From Marasmius tenuissimus (taxonomy: Eukaryota; Basidiomycota; Agaricomycetes; Agaricales; Marasmiaceae): a stretch of 64,000 bases of DNA. This document shows positions 45,031 to 55,767 of the stretch, piece after piece. The DNA lies in contig JAQOTA010000047.1 of assembly GCA_029532415.1 (NCBI GenBank), positions 1,798,001 to 1,862,000 of the forward strand, written 5' to 3'. The position numbers and the translations under genes were made by a program. A model generated the notes under the pieces. That model ran no database searches. It saw nothing but the letters and a program-made list of their open reading frames with translations, and was not told the DNA's origin. Position 1 is the first letter of the stretch. Every line of letters begins with the position of its first letter.

Positions 45031-45327
45031 GCTTCTTTCACTGATTGGGTGCGCTGGACCTTCTTCGGGCAGCCAACTCAGCAAGACCAACAGTATACCC
45101 GGAAATATATGTGGGATTTATCCAGTCACTGGCGGAAGAGGAAAGATGATGAAAGGGGAAAAGGGATGAGGGTGTGGGAGGTTATGGAATGCGTAGGATA
45201 AGATAAGGGAGGTGTAGTGTGTAGGATCAAAGTTTCAGGATAGGGGATAGGATGTAATATGAAAGATCAAAGGTTTGGGGTAGGGGGATGTGCAACAGTC
45301 AAGAGGAATAAGGAAGTCTTGAGCTAA

Positions 45328-45707
45328 TGTCAGCAATCACCAGTTCTGACCTGGTGACACGTTGCACTAAGCTTTCAGACAACGAAGAATGAGGCAAAGA
45401 ATAGAGAACTCAATACTGGTGAGGAATAAACCAGCTCAAGACTGGGGAATACATACAGAGTATCTACTTCTTATATACTACTTAGAGGACTGCAGCGTGT
45501 GTCTACAGTGAGGTATGACATCAAGGTATGACATTGTGAAACAGTATCTGAAACAGGACCGACATGTGTCCACAGCATGTGGGTCCCTTCATGTATCTAC
45601 CATGTGTCCATATGATAAGATATGAGTCATGTGAGGGATAAGATATAGATAAGATGGAAAATGATAAGATAAGGAGAAAAGATAAGATAGGAGGGAAATT
45701 CATGACA
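45328..45707 (-). repeat. Gypsy 5' LTR
   Basis: 380 bp, near-identical partner of 33025-33404. On its inner side I do not recognise a standard primer-binding site (TTAGCTCAAGACTTCC on the minus strand), and its outer flank does not continue GH76 copy 3. Confidence 0.88.
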
Positions 45708-45954
45708 GGCTTGAGCCAACATATCTTGCCCTTTCATTTACTTGTGTTTAATCAAGTAAAATCCATTCAAAAAAGTATATTTCATATGCATTCTATCAAG
45801 AGAACCTAAATAATGAATTCAGAAGCCTGAATTTGCATGGAAGAGCAGGTCCTAGCCAAACATCAGGGTCCGGACTGTGGCTGTACAACCACCCACGTCT
45901 GACATGGATTCAACCTCGTGGCGTGTCAGAGCAAAGAGACCTGTCATACTGGTT

Positions 45955-46178
45955 TAGAGAGCTTTGCACACAGTAGGGAGGCATTGTACAATGAAAAGTA
46001 CGCAAAATCATGATAATTCCCCTTTATATCTTTACCGTTGGAAAATGACTGGCTTGAGCTGGCTTCAAGCCAAGCCAAACAACTGGCTCCAATGGAGCCA
46101 TTTTTGGCACTGGCTTGGCTTGGCTTGGCTTTAAGCTGGCTCAGCCACGGCTCAAGCCGAGCCATAGGTAACACTAGT
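45955..46178. mobile_element. Small hAT-like element, GAGCC/AAGCC-rich
   Basis: Flanked by the direct repeat ATACTGGTT (45946-45954 and 46179-46187). It begins TAGAGAG, and the right end on the opposite strand reads TAGTGTTACC. The right half is full of GGCTTGGCTT / GAGCC motifs as in the elements at 25573 and 2393. No coding frame. Confidence 0.6.
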
Positions 46179-46438
46179 ATACTGGTTAGGAGCCTTCAAA
46201 GCGGAAGACATGAGGTAAGTAACTTACTTGCCTTTATCCAGTGATCCACAGCTCAATACCATGATTCAGGGAGACAATTGATGTTTTGACCAGCAAGTCA
46301 CATCTCACCGATACCGAGTCACACATTCTTGCAGAGCTGTGTAGTCAGTTGGAGGTTGTTCTTGAGCTTTTTCGCAAGTGACAACCCATCATAACCCCAT
46401 GTCTACTGGCTTGTTTTTTAGAGGGAAGGTCCAATGGC

Positions 46439-47671
46439 GTGGAAGGCTTTGTGCTGGGGTTGCCCTCTGACATGACCGAGGAAGAGCGGGCTGATTATGG
46501 TGCCACCCAGTTGGGGATTCAGGAGGGAGAATTGCGTCAAAGCCATGCCTATGAGGTGGTGAACAACCTCCACATCAACTGCCAAAAAATTGAGGTTCTA
46601 GTGCTAAACAAACACCAGAGTGTCTCCACTGAGAAGGTACACATGTGGAACCAGAAGAGTATCAACAACGCTCTAGATGTTTGTATGCAGCTGCTGGCAG
46701 TCTACAATCATAATCGCCAGATGTTAACTGAACTCAATATCATTGCAGAAGATGACAATCAGTTACTGCCACTGTCCCCCAGCAATACTGAGCGGAAGGA
46801 CGTCAATCAAAGGAGGCGGATGACAGACTCAAAGTGCCAAGACAGAACACTTTGGACAGTTGGCCCTACAGTTCTCAAGAAACTTCCCAATATCCCACTC
46901 AGCTCTGGTAAAGTGGGCCCAAGTTGGAGACCTGCCAAGCGCAACTAAGATGACGCAACAAAACGGTACGAGGCTCTTGTTACCATTAGTATCCTGTCTC
47001 ATTGCCCTCAATCTAGTACGCTATTCCCGGTCAATCTGAGAAGGTCTTGTGGAAGCAGCGAAGAAGTCTAAGTGAGAGAACCAAGACCCAGCAGGCCCAA
47101 AGAAGCCGAAAAATGCCCAGGAGGAACAAGAGGCCAAACATGACAAAAGTAAGTCAAATCATACTGCACCTTGTTAGCTGTGGGTGACAATTCTCCTAGG
47201 GTTTACCAAACCAGCAGTAGACAACAAAGGCCTCCTGTGGACAATGGGGTCTAGGAGAGGGCTCAAGAGAGATGACCCAGCCGCCCTCGACACCTTTCAA
47301 GAGACGGGTATGTTTCCATTCTTAGTTGTGGGCTTATGACTAATGCCTTGACTTGTGTAGGGGATCGTATCTCTTGGACCTGTCAGCAGGCAGAGGTCTT
47401 TCGCTGGATGGAAGACTTTGAGAGGAAACACGTGGAGTTCCACTGGATGATCCGCTACTACTGGAAGATGGAGGTTGCATGGAAGACTATCACAGAAAAC
47501 CCCGAAGCACCAACAAACACTGTCAGGCGTATAGACAACAACGCAGAGACCAGGGCAGCCAAGGTCAATGCTCTCAAGGCCCCCTTGAGAGTGATTGAGT
47601 TCTCTCAAGTGTCGAAAGAGAGTGTGAACTGTAGACTTTACATTCCACTGAGACCTCCTGAGATTTCTTAA
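46439..47671 (+). pseudogene. KDZ-type transposase, C-terminal remnant
   Basis: Two readable pieces separated by intron-like or damaged sequence. The first (LPSDMTEEERADYGATQLGI.. with a long helical stretch) resembles the alpha-helical C-terminal region of Kyakuja-Dileera-Zisupton transposases common in agarics, where LPS..T.EER.. is followed by a segment on an N..GQ/N..NTR-like core. The second (SWTCQQAEVFRWMEDFERKH..MIRYYWKMEVAWK) fits the final coiled segment. The catalytic core is missing. This recognition is by pattern memory and moderate only. Confidence 0.45.
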
Positions 47672-47775
47672 GATTTCTTAAGATCTCAAGGTAAGGGCCA
47701 CTCAAGGGCGGTCTTAAGGACTCTTTGAGTCTCCTTACATCTCCTTAAGTCACTTGAAATCTTAAGATATCAATA
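47570..47775. repeat. CTTAAG/CTCAAG-rich repeat
   Basis: Dense, partly inverted short motifs: TTTCTTAAGATTTCTTAAG, CTCAAGG, CCTTAAG, TCTTAAG. It may be the end of a decayed element but no boundaries or target duplication are visible. Confidence 0.4.
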
Positions 47776-48023
47776 GATTACCCAATGTGGAACACCAGGT
47801 AGTACCAGGTAATGATATGGAGGCCAGAATGCAATGGTGAGAACATGTAACCATGGAACATAAAGAAAAAAACATGAGGAAAAAGTACCTGGGGACCAAG
47901 AGAAGGGAAAACAATGCGTGGATTTGTAACAGGTGCCACGTGACAGAGCGAGAGGACGGCCGGCATTGTTGCTTTCGACCCATCCATTGATCCTTGATTG
48001 ATAGAGGTGTAGCAAGTGATAAG

Positions 48024-48640
48024 TTAACCCTTTTCAACCAAATAGAGAGGCAAACTGAATGTGTTGTCAAACCCTTTCCTGCAGGTATGCTTGCTGTCAA
48101 GTTGGAAGTGGAAGAAGATCCAGCCATAGGAGCACAGGTCTAGTGGGCATGTTGAATGTGCATCTTGGTGTTGTTGGTTTCGACTCTTTTGGGTTTTCCG
48201 TACTGATGCCAGCGTTGGGTGGTGTGTCGCATCGATCCATGTCTCCTCTTCAGCAACCTCCTCATCCATGTCTTTCATTATTTTTCCCTCCTCGACCCAC
48301 AATGCCTTCATAGATCCATCCAACGGCAAGTTGATCTCCAAGCTTGTCTGATCTGACTGAGCCTTGCACAGCGGGTCAAATACCACTGCTGTCAAAGTGT
48401 GCATAATTACACCTGATAATCTCACACTCCGTTATCTCCTCCCTGAGGCTCCCGTGATCTTCCTCCCTGCCTATTGATATCCGGTGCGTATTGCGTGGTG
48501 GTGTCCTTTAGATAGGTAGAATTGAGTTGTATGGCTGAGGGGATGTGGAGTTGGGTAGTTGCTGATCATTGTCTCGAGACGATGGTTAAGGAAAAGAAAT
48601 AAGACGACAGGACAACGTGAAAATGAAAACCGGTTCCCCC
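48024..48640 (-). pseudogene. Branched-chain 2-oxoacid dehydrogenase E2, copy 2, 5' fragment (pseudogene)
   Basis: Aligns with the 5' half of the intact E2: presequence region (AATGAAAACCGGTTCCCC shared), lipoyl domain with the lysine position changed (KAQSDQTSLEINLPLDG against EVQSDKASVEITSPFDG) and part of the linker. The catalytic domain is absent, as are parts of the lipoyl fold. Many small changes make it older than copy 1. It is followed by a MULE in its former promoter region. Confidence 0.85.
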
Positions 48641-48747
48641 ACTCCTCGACTTGAGCAATGTACGCTGAGAGCCGAGATCCAGCCCCGAGATCACATGTGC
48701 TCCTGTCAATTATTAGTTTGAGTCAGAAGTGTGACACAGAGTTGGGC

Positions 48748-51192
48748 ACTTTTCGCCCCATGACACGTGATAGTCCTGTCCAAAAAAGGATAGCCGGCAA
48801 ATGCCGCCATCAGTCCCGCGTCACAGATGCTCACATAGGTCATAGATATGAAATATATATTCCAATAGATTTAATCCACGTGAACCTAGGTTTGGTTGAG
48901 ATCTTGCGACTCCCAACACTGGCACCAACTGATTCACGCGTCCTGACGCGTTTGAACGTGTTTGTGTCAGCATGGAGACATAATGTCCTATTATTCTAAG
49001 TACTTCGTACATGTACTAGTAGATGGAGCTGAACTGGCAGCCATTTTCCCTTGCAATTGAGCTATTAAATCCTTGTTACAACCCTTGATTTTCATGCCAT
49101 GATAGCGACACAGAACATTGAGTTCTTGACACTGCATACTGTTAAGGGCGCGGGTGTATGAAAGGCTGAATCGGGTGGGGTCAAAGGCTATAGCTGCTGG
49201 AGAAGGAAAAACAGCTGCTTGTGTGGGTGCCGGAGTGCCTGAAACAGCTAGAGATGTTGGTGCTGGTGCATGGAGGGAAGCACTAGAGCCAGTTGTAGGT
49301 GTTGAGGTGGGTCCCGCAAGTCCTTGGGGGCCTCGTGCATCTTTCTTTGCCTTCTTACCTGCCCTCTCGCCTGCATATGGATCCGGGTGGGTAGATTTCC
49401 GTTTGGACTTAATGGGAGCATTCATTACTTCCTGTGTCTCGGGCCAAGAATGCTGATTGGGGGCCACCTTTTTCTCACGCAGTAGTAGAGAGTTTAAGTT
49501 GGTGAGCTCTGATGTGAATCTTGAGAGTTGGCTGTGAAAGTCTCAGAAGTTGTCAGTGATAACTCCCGGAGGCTTGGTCCGAAGCAGGAGCTCAAGAGAT
49601 GAGAGTTTAGAAATCACTTGGGAAGTGAATTGCTCAGGCCCCTCATCGTGTGGCTCAGAATCAGAGGCATCATGATTATTGTTGAGGGTTTGCGATGGAC
49701 TGGGAGGGGTATCAACAAGAAGGGTAGAGGGAATAGGGGTGAATGACTCCGGAAAATGTTTCTGCACTGCAGCGACATGCTTGCAAAACCAAATGATTGG
49801 GAAGGAAAGGCATGAACATGAATAGGCATCGAGGTCAACCTCGTAGGAGACTGTGTGATCCGATTGAGATAGGACCATAAAAATAGACTCAGCAGTACGG
49901 GAAATATTAGATATTTCAATTGATTGAGCGCGTAGCTCAATCTCTTTCCGCCGTTTCAACTCGAGGTCTGGCCCTTCAAACCCATAGGCTTGGCGGCGAT
50001 GTCTACGGATGAAATATGGAATGGCGACATTGACTAAGATATAGATAAGATGGTCAAGTCTCCTGTTCCACTTTCCCTGGAGGAAGTCGCCTTTAAAATG
50101 ACTTACGCCTCCACAAGCATATTTGTGTCGGACAATCCAAAAACTGTTCGGTCTTGCCAATGTACTGCTTACCACATCTTAACATCCGGAAGCCAATAGA
50201 CACAGAAGTAGTGAATCAGGTGGAGGATTGTTGGCACTTGTCTTCAACTCTACAAAATGACCCAATCCCTGCAAGTTCTTAACCCATTCCAAGACTGATG
50301 CACCATCTTGAGAAGCCAGTCTAATCATCTCTTCCTCTATTACCTTTTGTATTCTCCGGACATCCGCTCGTGTTGCAAACTCACTTCGGTTTGCACTACT
50401 GCTATTCAGTTCCTCCAAGGTCTCCTCAGTAACCTTCCCCCCTTGAATCTGCTCGAGAACCTTCGCCGGATCAACACCTAACCGTAGTAAGCGCTCAATC
50501 TCCTGTTGTGTCTCCTTTGACAAGCGCGTGTACTTTGCGTTGGCGTCCCCAGTCTCGTGGTTGTGGGTATCTGTATATTTCCCAAGAACTGTCGGAGTTG
50601 ACGGGTATGTTCTGATTGCCAGGCGTGCCTTGCAGTCGCATTTCTTGGTATCAACCTTCCGGGTCCAATTTGGGTTCTTCTTGGTATAGTTCTTCTTCTT
50701 CCCATCACTGTTCCCCCGGCTACAGACATAGAATGAGGTATAGACCCCCCCTGTACCAGCAGCCTTCCTCTTCTCCTTCAGCACAAATTCAACCATCTTC
50801 CTCGATTCTTCTCCCTCTAACCACCACTCCATACTCTCTATTGATTCTCATTCCAGTGTGTAACCTGCGGCGCGGTCGGCATCAAGTCGGTTTGAATTGG
50901 GTTCCTGAATGTTTATGTTGATGTTGATGTCATTTGGTGAACCGAGATCGGAGGTGTCGATAGAGGGGGGATCAGACGATGGAGGAATATAAAACTCGAA
51001 GAACAACATCTCAGAGGACGAGGGGACAGTCAGAAAGCTCGACAGGGGGGATAGGTCAGAAATCAACCAAACACGCTTTGTTCAGAGGGCGTGACCATGT
51101 TATCATTCCAATAAAACATACATCGAAATAGTATTATTATTGAGGTATGTCAGACAATCCCCATTTGGCTGTCACGTGTGTGGGGCGAAAAG
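48748..51192 (-). mobile_element. Mutator-like element (MULE), internally deleted
   Basis: Ends are inverted repeats: left ACTTTTCGCCCCATGACACG and the right end on the opposite strand ACTTTTCGCCCCACACACG, followed by similar GTGA(T/C)AG. It encloses one damaged transposase gene. No exact 9-bp target duplication is seen. It lies between the E2 copy 2 promoter side and the shared noncoding block, so it split the duplicated unit. Confidence 0.7.
48991..50832 (-). pseudogene. MULE transposase lacking its DDE core
   Basis: The N-terminal part (50832-50182) is a FAR1/WRKY-GCM1-like DNA-binding region (KKCDCKARLAIRTY...DTHNHETGD). After an in-frame stop it continues directly with the C-terminal part (FLQGKWNRRLDHLIYILVNV, PYFIRRHRRQAYGFEGPDLE) and a SWIM zinc finger (YSCSC...FCKHVAAVQKHF). 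After a second in-frame TGA at 49543 comes a basic/Pro-rich tail with a SAP-like motif (ELNVLCRYHGMKIKGCNKDL). The MULE catalytic domain between N and C parts is missing, yet the reading frame is kept across the gap. Full-length MULE transposases are several hundred residues longer. Confidence 0.75.
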
Positions 51193-51205
51193 TCAAAGAC
51201 TGTGA

Positions 51206-51590
51206 CACTGCTGCCCAATCAAGATTTTTCGGCCGTAATTAGAAAGGCAAAAGGCTTTGTAAAAACTTTAGTTTTACGGCCAAATTCACGGGCGTCAAAA
51301 TCAATTTTTCTAGCGCGCAGAAACACACGAAACACACGAGGCAAAAAGAATATTTTTACGAGGGCGAAATTGTCCCGGAAAAATCTCGGAAGTGTTTTTA
51401 CGAGCGCAAAAAGGGAAAACAACGAGAAAGGGCACGTTTTTCCTTTGTAAAAACCCAACTTTTTCCTGGCCTGTTTTGCGCGCTAGAAAAGATGGTTTTG
51501 ACACCCGTGAATTTGGCCGTAAAACTAAAGTTTTTACAAAGCCTTTTGCCTTTCTAATTACGGCCGAAAAATCTTGATTGGGCAGCAGTG
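51206..51590. mobile_element. MITE with long CACTG-type inverted repeats
   Basis: Inverted repeats of about 120 bases starting CACTGCTGCCCAATCAAG at both ends, with one mismatch in the first 94 positions (by eye). Flanked by the 3-bp duplication TGA (51203-51205, 51591-51593). CACTG ends with 3-bp duplications fit the CACTA/EnSpm superfamily. The open frames on both strands come from the palindrome, not from a gene. Confidence 0.85.
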
Positions 51591-51619
51591 TGATACAGTC
51601 CCTCTTCAAGTGTTTTCCC

Positions 51620-52010
51620 AATGTACGTTCCCCTGCAAGCAGGGCACCAACCTCCTCTTTGGGAATACCACAATGCACAGCTAGGTGAAGCTCAAGTCTT
51701 TCTGTTCTATACTTGATTTGCAAATCGACTACCTGTCAGACCTCGCTTAACACGCAGATAGTTCGGCGACGGCAAGAAGAATGTGTATCTGCTCGGTCTT
51801 TCCTCGAGATCCTGACCATAACCAGAACACCCCACTGTTTGAAAGAACCACACTGGTGCGTCAATGTAAGACCAACAATTGGGAGGCGCGAACAAATATT
51901 CAAGCTCAAGACCCAGCGACTCGTGGGCATTCATAGCGAGCCACCTTAACGGAGTGGCTCGGAGCTCCAGGAGCCCGCAAGAATGTTGTGGTACAGACTG
52001 TAAATCGTCT
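51620..52010. repeat. Segmentally duplicated noncoding block, copy B
   Basis: Partner of 21640-22020; see there. Its position upstream of GH76 copy 2 and downstream of E2 copy 2 fixes the order of the duplicated unit. Confidence 0.6.
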
Positions 52011-52324
52011 TCTATACGAGTCAATGTTATCTAGCTTTAGTGACCTCGTTCCCAAACTTCGAGTCGCCACTATCGAATACCCTCGGAAGCATCTAATCCT
52101 TGTGTCCTCCTTTCTTGTCTAACAAAAAATAGCAGGAGGCGGCGCAGAATGCAACTAATTGACTCTACGAGTTTCTCATAGCGACCTTACTGACCATTTC
52201 CTAAGTATTTCGTGTCCGTCTCCGACTCTCGCTCAAAAATCTGGATCGAAATTTAGAGAACACGCCACTCAGTCAGGGGTGTTAACCATACAAATTCGGT
52301 GAAATAGGTCAGTATTAGACTGTT

Positions 52325-52509
52325 TGCGCAAAATGGCCATGGCTGAAAATGGCATTGCGCAGAACGGCCATGGCCGTCATTGACGTTGACCAGCCCCACA
52401 AGCCGGGGAGAACCCCGTTCTTCGGCTGTGGCCGAAGATTACGGCCAAAGTAGGGCTTCTTGGTGGGGAGACTGTGCGATGCCGATTTTCGGCCATGGTC
52501 GTTTTGCGT
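52325..52509. mobile_element. Short foldback MITE
   Basis: Left end TGCGCAAAATGGCCATGGCT and right end on the opposite strand TACGCAAAACGACCATGGCC, followed by GAAAAT(G/C)GGCAT(T/C)GC in both. About 40 bases of inverted repeat and a short middle. The target duplication is not clear. Confidence 0.65.
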
Positions 52510-53450
52510 ATTCTCATAGGTATCGGTTACAATTTGTGCCGAACAGATTGCCGTATCTATCGTAGTTCGGTTACTTGAGACTAAACTGCACCTTGCATAG
52601 CTCAAAACATGAAGGCTTACTAGGACAGACCCGATCGCAAGACCTAGAGCCTTTGCATGTGGTCCTCTGTGAAGTATTCCTTCTGGAGGGAGTGGGAGTG
52701 TGTTTCACGGGGTCTTTTGCCCAGAACCGCATGCAGACCCATAGCATGAAGCTGAATAATCAAAGTATCATCTGGTAGCCTCCATACAAGTTCTGATTCA
52801 GTTAGGTCCTGTGCATCAGACGTCGCTTCTTTTGTTAATACTCAGGAACTCATCAAACCTTGGGACTATATATCACCCCCGTATCAGTACAGGCCTTTTC
52901 TTCTGTTGAATGCGATGCTTGGTGAGGCGATGGGGACTCGTTTTGTGGGCGGGTCAGTGTCATATGTGTGACCATTTTTCATAACGCTCAAATGCATATT
53001 ACTTGGCTGATGCTGATTTGTTCTAGTAGTAGAAGGTTTGCTCCCATGCTGCCAGCTTGAATTTGGGGTTTGCTTATCATCAACTAAATTTAGTTTACTT
53101 GAGAAAATAGTAGGTGCTGGAACTCGTAAGTTTTGAGGAGAAATTGAAAACTTATGCAAAAACTTATTTAGGGAGAATGTACGAGGCCTATGCAGGAGAT
53201 ATTCGATCCCAACTCGACCCAAATAGTAGAGAAATCAGATTTAAAACCCAAATCTGGCATTTCTATCACGTTTTCATTCATTTATGGGACTGAGTATCTC
53301 TTTCTTTGGTTCCGTGACTTGTGCTAAGATCTCCCCAAATATAGTTCAGCATCAATCTCAAATACCCCTTGAAACTTATGTGATCCTGCACCCAGTGACA
53401 AAACACAGGATAATAAATACCGGCGCAGCTCACCAGGTCGCCCTCACTTT
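52510..53450. other. Upstream region of GH76 copy 2, no gene recognised
   Basis: Short frames only. It lies directly in front of a signal-peptide start codon and presumably contained its promoter; I cannot point to specific elements. Confidence 0.35.
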
Positions 53451-55767
53451 TGATGGAGACATCCCTTTTGTTCGCTCTATCCGCATGGTTTCTACTCCTC
53501 AGCTCCCAAGCGCAAATATTCTCCCCAACCCCACTTTGGGTATTTTACTTCCTCGAGACTCTCAAGCTGTATTTTGACTGGAACTACAGAAATCAAATGT
53601 CACTCAACCATTTCAAGATCGTTTGGACACCGCATATCTAGCATTCCTCGAAGGACCTCAACATATCGATGAAAGTTTGTGGTCGCGCAGCGAATTATCT
53701 CCTCTTTACACACTCACACCTGACGCTGGCGGATATTGGTTGAAGTTGCTAATCTGGATTACTTGAATTACTCCGCTGGCACTTCCCAATATTATTCGGC
53801 CATGGCCAACTTTGACCTCATAAATCAGACTAACTCCACATTCCATGAACTTGCGGCGCAGCACTTCACAATGCAGGACCGACCCCCTGGCACTTCCGAC
53901 TTGGGTTCCGGAATTCCCGTGATCAGCGCACTGTGAGTCTGTTAGTCAACTTGGTTGTTGTCTACCCTAACGTTCTGGCAGTGAGGACGGCTATGCTGCG
54001 ATACGCTGGTACAAGGCCCGTGGTGACCTTGTTTTCCTCTCAGCGGCACGCCAACAGTGGGAATTGGGATACTGTCTCTCCGGAGACCACATCCTCGGGC
54101 GGAACCATGACAAAGAAAGGGTACCCCGAATCAGGAAGCTGTCAATACTCAAATAACCTCCCGGTAGAGGGTGCAACATCTCGAGTGAGGCATCCACTCC
54201 AGTTTAGCTGTTGCTGCTATTTAGTACTCACTATCGCTATAGAATACATCTTTGGACGACAAGGGACTAGGCTTTTATGAGAGCGCGTGAGTTGCACATC
54301 GGAGACCCGAATGTCTGAGTTTTGGACTAACATCCCTTGTATAATAGCTTGTTTTCATTGTAAGCGTGACTCCTCGTTGCCTTCCGAATTACCTTGAGGC
54401 ACTCAAGTCTATATTCTTTATGAGGTTATCAGTCTTACTTGCTCAGGCGGATCCATCAAACGGAACATATGCTCGTGCAGCCACACTATCATTGGACTTC
54501 GCTCTCCGCGAGGCTGCCGCCAACGATTACTCCTCGCGCCTACCAAGTTTACCTTTTGAAACATTGGTGGGTCAAGGTTGTAAACCCCTCTTTTTTCTTC
54601 ATGGTATAGGGACAACTGGTCTCGGTACCACAATCGAAGCAATGTCCATCATGCACTCAATCATAAGCGGAAGTGAATATAACCTTCCAAAGTATGTTTG
54701 GTGATTATGAAATTTATTCTGACCCAGTGAGCTGACCGATCACAATCCGTCACGCCTAGAATACAAGACGTCATTACTTCAACCTTGAATGGGCTCGATC
54801 TTGATGCCAGTGGCGTGCTCACAAACTTCCAGACTACCGTGCTCAGTGCGGGACTAAACCAGACCCTTGACGCTGGCGACATTAACCTGGTGAGAGGCCT
54901 CGCAGAAGCATATAGAAGGAGTAAGGGTGGATTCTCGGCTGGAATACGAGATAACGTGAAGACATTCTTGGGAGTGCATGTACGTATTTTCCCCCTGTCT
55001 CTCCCGGGGGGGGCAGCCAACACTAACGCTTCCACTTGCAGTACAATGCTATTCGAGACTTGGCAACCTCGGGAGACAGTGTTTATGGGCGCGAATGGAG
55101 GGGTCCCCGCCCGGCACAAGTGACCTTCGACTTGTATAATCAGGCTGCTGCGGCTCAGATACTGGTTGATGGCATCAGCATATTCAATGGCTCCGATAAT
55201 ATGCCACCCTCACCCAGTCCCTCCGCCACCGTCGCCTCGCCCAAGCCATCTGCTGCACTCATCGCTGGAGTAACGGTTGGCACCATTGTAGGTGCATCAT
55301 TGGTAATGTATGGGGCGTTTTATGTGGTACGCCGGCGACGTAGCAGGTATGGTGCAGCGCCGTCATCCGAGTCCAATGACACGGTCCCGGTAATAGAGCC
55401 ATTCATCGCGACTACATTTGAAAAAACCACGGCATTCCCAAACAAGTATCCAGTACCTGAAACGCAGGCTCGTACTGAGGTGGTGCGGGAGCCACACCTT
55501 GAACCCCTCAGACAACGTAATCCCAGCTCACCGGAAGCTATAGACGTGTCGAGGAGTCACCAGAACATCTCCGGCTCATCTACCAGTGAGGCTGCCTCGA
55601 CAGATAATACACGAGAACGTGATCAAGCTGAAGTGCGGAGTATGGAGATGGATCCAACGTTTCCTGACATGGTTCGCGCAGTGTATCAACGCCTTTGGCA
55701 GTCCAATGGATCAGAGAATCCACCGGACTATCCTAGTGAGGCAGGCGAGCCTACTCGACGAGTTTGA
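53451..55767 (+). pseudogene. GH76-like membrane-anchored glycoside hydrolase, copy 2 (best preserved, one frameshift)
   Basis: Signal peptide METSLLFALSAWFLLLSSQAQ, then exons separated by short introns: KSNVTQPFQDRLDTAYLAFL, SQYYSAMANFDLINQTNSTF, YAAIRWYKARGDLVFLSAAR, SLDDKGLGFYESA, a 12-base micro-exon (54348-54359), LLSVLLAQADPSNGTYARAA, DAGDINLVRGLAEAYRRSKG and YNAIRDLATSGDSVYGREW. A Ser/Pro stalk, a TM helix (ALIAGVTVGTIVGASLVMYG), a basic stop-transfer (RRRRSR) and a cytoplasmic tail ending PTRRV follow. Such proteins are membrane-bound six-hairpin GH76-type enzymes, presumably acting on cell-wall mannan. Compared with copy 1, eight bases are missing after RQQWELGY near 54083, which throws the frame to a stop at about 54155. 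Unless this is a sequence error it is a pseudogene, though the rest is open. Confidence 0.7.
54348..54359 (+). other. 12-base micro-exon of GH76 copy 2
   Basis: CTTGTTTTCATT lies between ..ATAATAG and GTAAGCG. It is needed to join ..YESA to LLSVLLAQ in frame (ESALFSLLSVLLAQ). Copy 1 has the same arrangement (3370-3381, CTTGTTTTCGTT), while the flanking introns have diverged. Confidence 0.75.

Larger units (their letters stand above)
33025..45707 (-). mobile_element. Chromodomain Gypsy LTR retrotransposon, nested and decayed
   Basis: Bounded by two 380-bp LTRs (33025-33404 and 45328-45707), TGTCAGCAATC..TTCATGACA, differing at roughly six positions. Order on the minus strand: Gag remnant with zinc knuckle, protease, RT, RNase H, integrase, chromodomain. 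The intact copia (36512-42901) splits it between protease and RT, and a solo LTR lies in its leader. The purine tract next to the 3' LTR (CCTTAAAGGGGGGGTAA on the minus strand) supports orientation. Flanks GAAGA and GGCTT do not match, so the ends may come from recombination. Confidence 0.88.

Noticed and set aside
51219..51723. Overlapping 60-137 codon frames on both strands
   Set aside because: They arise from the palindromic CACTG MITE and mirror each other.
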